64,000 nucleotides of DNA from Jejudonia soesokkakensis (GTDB lineage Bacteria; Bacteroidota; Bacteroidia; Flavobacteriales; Flavobacteriaceae), in NCBI RefSeq assembly GCF_042664795.1, contig NZ_JBHTBN010000001.1:558001-622000 (forward strand), given 5' to 3'. Shown here piece after piece: positions 59,216-64,000 of this stretch. The notes under the pieces were generated by a model. That model made no database searches. It had not been told where the DNA came from and saw only the letters and a program-made list of their open reading frames with translations. The translations under genes and the position numbers were made by a program. The stretch's first letter is position 1, and each line of letters opens with the position of its first letter.

Positions 59216-60910
59216 TTAGTTTCTAGGTCTTTTACCTTTTTTAGATTTTGACCCTACACGTGACATTGCGCATCTAAATCCTATATAATCTGTTGCCATA
59301 TCTTGAGGGAAGAAACGTCTTTGGGCTGGATCTAACCAGTAGTCTCTGTCTCTCCATGAACCTCCTTTGTACACACGAACTTCATTGTCAATTAAGGTTG
59401 TTCTCTTATTAGATGTATCAAAATTTCTGTCTAGACCTCCAGTACTATCTGCAGATACTCTATGCCTAGGTGAATTGTACATTCTTTTACCATCTGCTGG
59501 ATCTCTTTCGTCTCCTTCACCTAAGTCATCGCCACTTCCAAACGATTGGTAATAGCGAGTAGAACGCTTGTCTCCATCTCTATAATCACGGTTATCACTT
59601 TCTGAAAACTGTGTTCTTAAATACGTTTCTTTTTCGTCTACAGGAACCTGTAATATCTCACCAGGAAGATTTCTCGCAACAATTTTTCCGTTGCTAAGCG
59701 TATCGTAAACAATAGAGTCTGAGGTAACTATTTTAACTTGTCCGTCTTTACCAATTGCATTTTTAGTATATACATTTCCTCTATAGTAGTTAAAATCATT
59801 AAACTCGTCATCTACAATAGGTCTGTATACATCGGCAACCCATTCGGCTACATTACCAGCCATATCATATAAACCATAGTCATTCGGTTCATACGACTTT
59901 ATTTCGGCTGTGATGTCTGCTCCATCATCACTCCATCCAGCAATACCACCATAATCACCATCCCCTTGCTTAAAGTTGGCTAATTGGTCACCACGGCTTC
60001 TTCTATCTCCAGAACGAGTATATTGACCGTCCCATGGGTATTTCTTTCTACCGCGTATTACATTATAACTACGAAGACCTACAAGTCCAAGTGCAGCATA
60101 TTCCCACTCAGCTTCGGTAGGTAGTCTGTATGATGGTAATAATAAACCGTCTTTTCTTTGAACATATAAATTGGTACTATCTTCGTTTCGTTTAAGTAAT
60201 GATTGTGATGTTTTTCCACCTCTAGTAATAGAGTCTTTTCCTCCATACGTTAAAGTTGGAGCGTTAAGATAGGTATCTGTGCTAAACGTTTCGCCAGCTT
60301 CTACTTCATAACGTGCTCCTCTAGTAGTAAACCCTTCTTCTTCAAGAATAAATTCATTAACACGGTCTGATCTCCAGTTGCTGAATTCAACTGCTTGGAT
60401 CCAGCTAACCCCTACAACAGGATAATTTGCATAGGCGGGATGACGAAGGTAGTTTTCTGTCATTGTTTCATTAAAACCAAGACGGTTTCTCCAAACAAGC
60501 GTGTCTGGTAAGGCACCTTCATAAATATTTCTATAATTGTCATTACTAGGAGGGAAAACCTCCTTTATCCAGTCTAGATATTCCATGTACATAAGGTTTG
60601 TCACCTCAGTTTCATCCATATAAAATGATTGTACGTGCTGTTGGTTTGGTGTGTTATTCCAATCGTGCATTGGGTCATCCTGTACTCTACCCATGGTAAA
60701 GGTTCCTCCTTCAATAAATACCAAGCCAGGACCTGTTTCTTGTTCTTTAGCCTTTGGATTGTATTGAAAACCACCTTCTTTGGCATTCATTTTCCAACCT
60801 GTCGCTCTAGAGCTGTCTTTATAGTCTCGCGTATTGTTACAACTAATTAAAAACGTGGAAGCAACTACAAAAGTTAGCAGTCGCATTGTTAGGGTTTTTG
60901 TTAAGTTCAT
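59216..60910 (-). CDS. gldJ: gliding motility / T9SS lipoprotein GldJ
   Basis: 564 residues. Lipoprotein signal with Cys24 ('LLTFVVASTFLISC'); an alternative start 8 codons later (MRLLTF) would also leave it. The body is a formylglycine-generating-enzyme-like (FGE-sulfatase) domain: 'GLVFIEGGTFTMG', 'YMDETEVTNLMYMEYLDW', 'YRLPTEAEWEYAALG', 'GLYDMAGNVAEWVADVY', 'VYKGGSWRDRDYWLDP', 'YIGFRCAM'. A basic tail (SKSKKGKRPRN) ends it. GldJ is an outer-membrane lipoprotein needed for gliding and stable T9SS assembly. The divergent neighbour is porU, the usual flavobacterial order. Confidence 0.95.
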   Translation of the reverse strand: MNLTKTLTMRLLTFVVASTFLISCNNTRDYKDSSRATGWKMNAKEGGFQYNPKAKEQETGPGLVFIEGGTFTMGRVQDDPMHDWNNTPNQQHVQSFYMDETEVTNLMYMEYLDWIKEVFPPSNDNYRNIYEGALPDTLVWRNRLGFNETMTENYLRHPAYANYPVVGVSWIQAVEFSNWRSDRVNEFILEEEGFTTRGARYEVEAGETFSTDTYLNAPTLTYGGKDSITRGGKTSQSLLKRNEDSTNLYVQRKDGLLLPSYRLPTEAEWEYAALGLVGLRSYNVIRGRKKYPWDGQYTRSGDRRSRGDQLANFKQGDGDYGGIAGWSDDGADITAEIKSYEPNDYGLYDMAGNVAEWVADVYRPIVDDEFNDFNYYRGNVYTKNAIGKDGQVKIVTSDSIVYDTLSNGKIVARNLPGEILQVPVDEKETYLRTQFSESDNRDYRDGDKRSTRYYQSFGSGDDLGEGDERDPADGKRMYNSPRHRVSADSTGGLDRNFDTSNKRTTLIDNEVRVYKGGSWRDRDYWLDPAQRRFFPQDMATDYIGFRCAMSRVGSKSKKGKRPRN

Positions 60911-61101
60911 AGATTCAATTATGAAAAAATTGGGTTCGCAATATAGTAATTAACGACAAAAATTCAATAATATTTTACTTTTTAATAGTATGTTAGGATT
61001 TATACCCTTTTACTACCAAACGTTTGACTAACGTTGTATTTTTGCGTTTAGTACAAATTAACAATGATTATTTAAAGTTTAATTACTCAGGATACTAAGT
61101 A

Positions 61102-61109
61102 TATATTTG
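61102..61109 (+). promoter_or_regulatory. candidate -7 box of porU
   Basis: TATATTTG fits TAnnTTTG exactly, 17 bp before the ATG at 61127. This favours that ATG over the one at 61118. The 216-bp divergent gldJ-porU gap also holds a second match, TATTTTTG, at 61037-61044. Neither has a convincing -33 TTG. Confidence 0.5.
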
Positions 61110-61126
61110 CTGCGTTTATGCTAATA

Positions 61127-64000
61127 ATGAAAAAAACAATACTATATTTTCTCTTTCTAGTAGTGCCGTGTCTTTTAATGGCGCAATCTAAGAATATTTC
61201 TATAGACTGGAGTTCATTTTCTGAAAGCTCTTCCTTTCAGAAGCAAAAAACTACCTTAACAAAACAACAACAGAAAGAAAGGGCTATCAACTCTATAAAC
61301 TTAATGATTGATGACGAGCGGATTAAGTTTGCAACGCAATGGAAAGACAATATCTTTGCAGAACCTAATTCTCTTGAAGTTTCCAATATTAGATATAGTA
61401 CATTATCTTCTTCTGAAATATCTAAAATTAACACAAGCTTAGTTCCAGAAACTTTTACCGCAACAATAAAGAGTACGAAAGCACGAGATATTATTTATAC
61501 GATGATAGAGGCGACTCCTATCATAAAAGCAAACGGTGTGTACAAAAGGGTGCTTTCTTTTAATGTTGTCTATAATCAGTTGCAAAATCGCCCTGTATTT
61601 AAGCAGCCTATTACAAATTCTGTTTTAGCGACTCATAATTTTTTTAAATTCAGAATTGATAAAACGGGAGTGCATCGTATTACAAAAGATTTTTTGGAAG
61701 ATCTTGGAATGAACACAAACAATATCAATCCAGAAAATTTAAAAGTATATGGGCATGGAGGGAAACCCTTACCGCTCTTAAACTCATTAAATACCCAATT
61801 TGATTTGCCCGAAACACCTATAAAAATTGTTGGTGGAGAAGATGGTTCTTTTGATAGTGGAGATTTTATAGTGTTCTTTGGTACCAGTACCGAAGGTTAT
61901 GATGCTGAAAATGATTCTTTTTTAAATCCTTACAGTGATGAGTCCTATTATTATGTGACAGCAGATGGAGGGCCAGGACTTCGTGTTCAACCAATGATAG
62001 AACCTTCAGGCAATGCTAATAGAACTTTTACAAGTTTCCATGACACTCAATTTCATGAGGTGGATGAAGAAAGTCCGTCACGACTGGGTAGAAGGTGGTT
62101 TGGGAATCGATTTGATATAGAGAATGAACAAAGCTATACATTTGAGTTTCCAAATATTGTAGCTGGTGAGAATATAACGTATCGAATTAAGGTTATTGGT
62201 GTTTCAGAAACATCAACGTCGATGGCGTTAGCAATTAATGGGACATCGTTAAACCCAGTAACTTTTACTCCAGTAAGTTCGTCAACGCTTATTAGAGGAA
62301 ATCAATTTTTTGGACAAATTCCAGCGGCTGGTGAAACAATAAATATTGATTTGAATTACAGTAATGCTGGGAACCCGCAAAGTAATGCCTACATAGATTA
62401 TATCAGAGTAACTGCACAGCGTGCATTGCAAGGTACTAAAGGACAGTTATTATTCTTGAATGAGGATGCAGCTATTTTTAGTGGAATTGTTGAGTATCAG
62501 ATTTCTAATGCTGCTCAGTTTACGGAAGTTTGGGATGTAACAGACCCATTTGCAATTACATCAAAACTAAATGAAAATCAAACTGGAATATTTACATTCA
62601 AAGCAACCCTAGGAACAGAGCGTACTTATGTAGCAGTCAATCCTGAAGATTACTTTGCTCCAATTGAGATTGCAGCGTCACGGGTGGTAAATCAAAATTT
62701 AAAAGGCACTATATTTAATGATAGTTCAGGTAATTTTCAGGATATTGATTACCTAATTATTGCGCCCCCTTTTCTCCTTCAACCTGCATTACGTTTGGCG
62801 AATCATCATAGAAACCTAAGCGGACTAAGAGTGAAAGTAGTAACCACCGATAAGATATATGAAGAATTTAGTTCTGGGAAATTAGATATTTCAGGAATTA
62901 GAAACTTTGTAAAATATGTTTATGATAATGCATCTTCTTCAGAAAACAGAATAAAATATCTATGTCTCTTTGGAGATACGACTGTAGATTACAGAGATCG
63001 ACTCTCGAACAATAATAATGCCGTCCCAATTTTTCATACCCTATCAAGTCAAAGTACGGTAAGTTCATTTATGAGCGATGATTTCTTCGGAAACATGGAC
63101 GATTCAGAAGGAACAATGGATGGAGCCGATAAGCTTGATATCGCTGTAGGAAGAATATTGGCAGATAATGTACAGTTAGGAAATGACCTTGTCAATAAAA
63201 TTATAAATTATGGAGCAGAAGAAGCCTACGGGAATTGGCGAAATAACTTTGTGTTAATTTCAGATGATGTAGATGAAGAATATGAATATTTGGATTTAGA
63301 GGTTACTCTTGATGCCATAGGTGACCAGATAGAAGCAGAAAAGCCTTTTATCAATGTTAAAAAAATACATACCGATGCTTTTCAGCAGGAAACTTCGGCT
63401 GGTGGAGATAGATATCCTACGGTTAATGAGCGTATTAAAGATGTAATTGATGTGGGGGCTCTCATCATTACCTATTTTGGCCACGGAGGAGAAGATGGCG
63501 TTGCAAAAGAGTTTATTTTTACGAAAGATGATGGGCAAAACCTGCAAAATTCAAAAAGACTTCCATTACTTGTCACCGTTACATGTGAATATACCAAATT
63601 TGATAATCCGAGTCGAATTACTGCTGGGGAATTAATATATTGGAACAGAGAAGGTGGGGTTATTTCATTAATTACTACCACAAGGTCAATTACTGTGACA
63701 CTAGGAGTTCAATTCAATCAAGTATTAGCGCCAGAACTTTTTGGATATGGAACCACAAACTACAATACAGCAGCAGAAGCATTACGTGTTTCAAAAAATA
63801 ACATTACTGATGTCTTGCGACGTGTCGTGTTTTATGTGGGAGATCCTGCCATGCAGCTAGCATTTCCACAGCCGCAGGTTAGACTCACAACGCTAAATGG
63901 ACAACCTATAGCAGGCGCTACAGATGTTTTGCAGGCACTTAGTAGAGTAACGTTGGGAGGAGAAGTGCTTGATGCTAATGGTAATTTACAATCGAACTAC
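61127..64000 (+). CDS. porU: T9SS C-terminal signal peptidase/sortase PorU, 3'-truncated by window edge
   Basis: Open from 61127 to the window end (958 codons, no stop). Signal peptide (MKKTILYFLFLVVPCLLMAQ). 'FKFRIDKTGVHRITKDFLED' and 'LKVYGHGGKPLPLL' are PorU N-terminal hallmarks. The gingipain-like C25 peptidase domain carries His786 in 'ITYFGHGGEDG' and Cys820 in 'TVTCEYTKFDNP', both in frame, with 'ALRVSKNNITDVLRRVVFYV' after it. PorU removes the C-terminal signal from T9SS cargo and attaches the cargo to the cell surface. It would process the T9SS-tailed proteins at 17.6, 33.8 and 55.6 kb. Confidence 0.93.
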   Translation, partial: MKKTILYFLFLVVPCLLMAQSKNISIDWSSFSESSSFQKQKTTLTKQQQKERAINSINLMIDDERIKFATQWKDNIFAEPNSLEVSNIRYSTLSSSEISKINTSLVPETFTATIKSTKARDIIYTMIEATPIIKANGVYKRVLSFNVVYNQLQNRPVFKQPITNSVLATHNFFKFRIDKTGVHRITKDFLEDLGMNTNNINPENLKVYGHGGKPLPLLNSLNTQFDLPETPIKIVGGEDGSFDSGDFIVFFGTSTEGYDAENDSFLNPYSDESYYYVTADGGPGLRVQPMIEPSGNANRTFTSFHDTQFHEVDEESPSRLGRRWFGNRFDIENEQSYTFEFPNIVAGENITYRIKVIGVSETSTSMALAINGTSLNPVTFTPVSSSTLIRGNQFFGQIPAAGETINIDLNYSNAGNPQSNAYIDYIRVTAQRALQGTKGQLLFLNEDAAIFSGIVEYQISNAAQFTEVWDVTDPFAITSKLNENQTGIFTFKATLGTERTYVAVNPEDYFAPIEIAASRVVNQNLKGTIFNDSSGNFQDIDYLIIAPPFLLQPALRLANHHRNLSGLRVKVVTTDKIYEEFSSGKLDISGIRNFVKYVYDNASSSENRIKYLCLFGDTTVDYRDRLSNNNNAVPIFHTLSSQSTVSSFMSDDFFGNMDDSEGTMDGADKLDIAVGRILADNVQLGNDLVNKIINYGAEEAYGNWRNNFVLISDDVDEEYEYLDLEVTLDAIGDQIEAEKPFINVKKIHTDAFQQETSAGGDRYPTVNERIKDVIDVGALIITYFGHGGEDGVAKEFIFTKDDGQNLQNSKRLPLLVTVTCEYTKFDNPSRITAGELIYWNREGGVISLITTTRSITVTLGVQFNQVLAPELFGYGTTNYNTAAEALRVSKNNITDVLRRVVFYVGDPAMQLAFPQPQVRLTTLNGQPIAGATDVLQALSRVTLGGEVLDANGNLQSNY

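Overview
The window is a low-GC chromosomal segment from a member of the Bacteroidota, most likely family Flavobacteriaceae. The evidence is the gldJ-porU pair of the gliding/type IX secretion system (T9SS), several C-terminal T9SS sorting domains, secreted proteins that open with a 'VGIGTT' block, Bacteroidota-type -7 boxes (TAnnTTTG), Porin_10, DUF2452, DUF5522, a long-form urocanate hydratase, and tRNAs without encoded CCA. I see no IS element, prophage, rRNA or CRISPR array. No gene-free stretch exceeds 300 bp.

Layout. (1) 2-11667, plus strand: a phenylacetate (paa) catabolic operon cut by the left edge: paaH (partial), a four-helix-bundle gene, paaI, paaJ, paaZ with an extra C-terminal domain, a PaaF/PaaG-type crotonase and paaY. 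It runs on into an E2 acyltransferase, a branched-chain aminotransferase and a fused E1 alpha/beta 2-oxo acid dehydrogenase. Ring-derived and branched-chain acyl-CoA catabolism therefore appear to be transcribed together. (2) 11760-15583, minus: DUF5522, hutU, a DUF4136 lipoprotein and an outer-membrane protein. (3) 15657-24021: a tiny HExxH membrane protein, then a minus-strand block of secreted proteins. This block holds one 'VGIGTT' protein, a 1,107-residue LVIVD-repeat T9SS cargo and three tandem paralogues, one of which carries an inserted domain. (4) 24268-33757: D-cysteine desulfhydrase-like enzyme, glucosaminidase-LysM lipoprotein, hemL, two small periplasmic proteins, an FN3-dihaem cytochrome lipoprotein, a terpenoid-cyclase-fold secreted protein, lysS, a YqaE/Pmp3 peptide and a lipoprotein. 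(5) 33823-44678: T9SS-exported metzincin, lipB, a large beta-propeller-like lipoprotein, rnhB, a porin, an acyl-CoA dehydrogenase and anmK. (6) 44711-51950, plus: DUF2452, a Glu/Leu-type dehydrogenase, nhaD, exbB-exbD-tonB, a polytopic membrane protein and folC. (7) 52019-64000: two valine tRNAs, a CRTAC1-type FG-GAP lipid-free secreted protein, a repeat-rich adhesin-like T9SS cargo, murF, gldJ and a 3'-truncated porU.

The most interesting signals are nucleotide-level. A 27-nt palindromic element sits in frame inside two metabolic genes (paaH and the E1 fusion) in opposite orientations, and its only two differences are compensatory in the stem. A compact three-way-junction fold with a GNRA-type loop lies between the cyclase-like gene and lysS. 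A valine tRNA appears to lack the near-universal U33. Tandem secreted 'VGIGTT' paralogues show a domain insertion, and a 66-residue repeat array looks recently duplicated. An intrinsic terminator lies inside the coding end of the HExxH gene.
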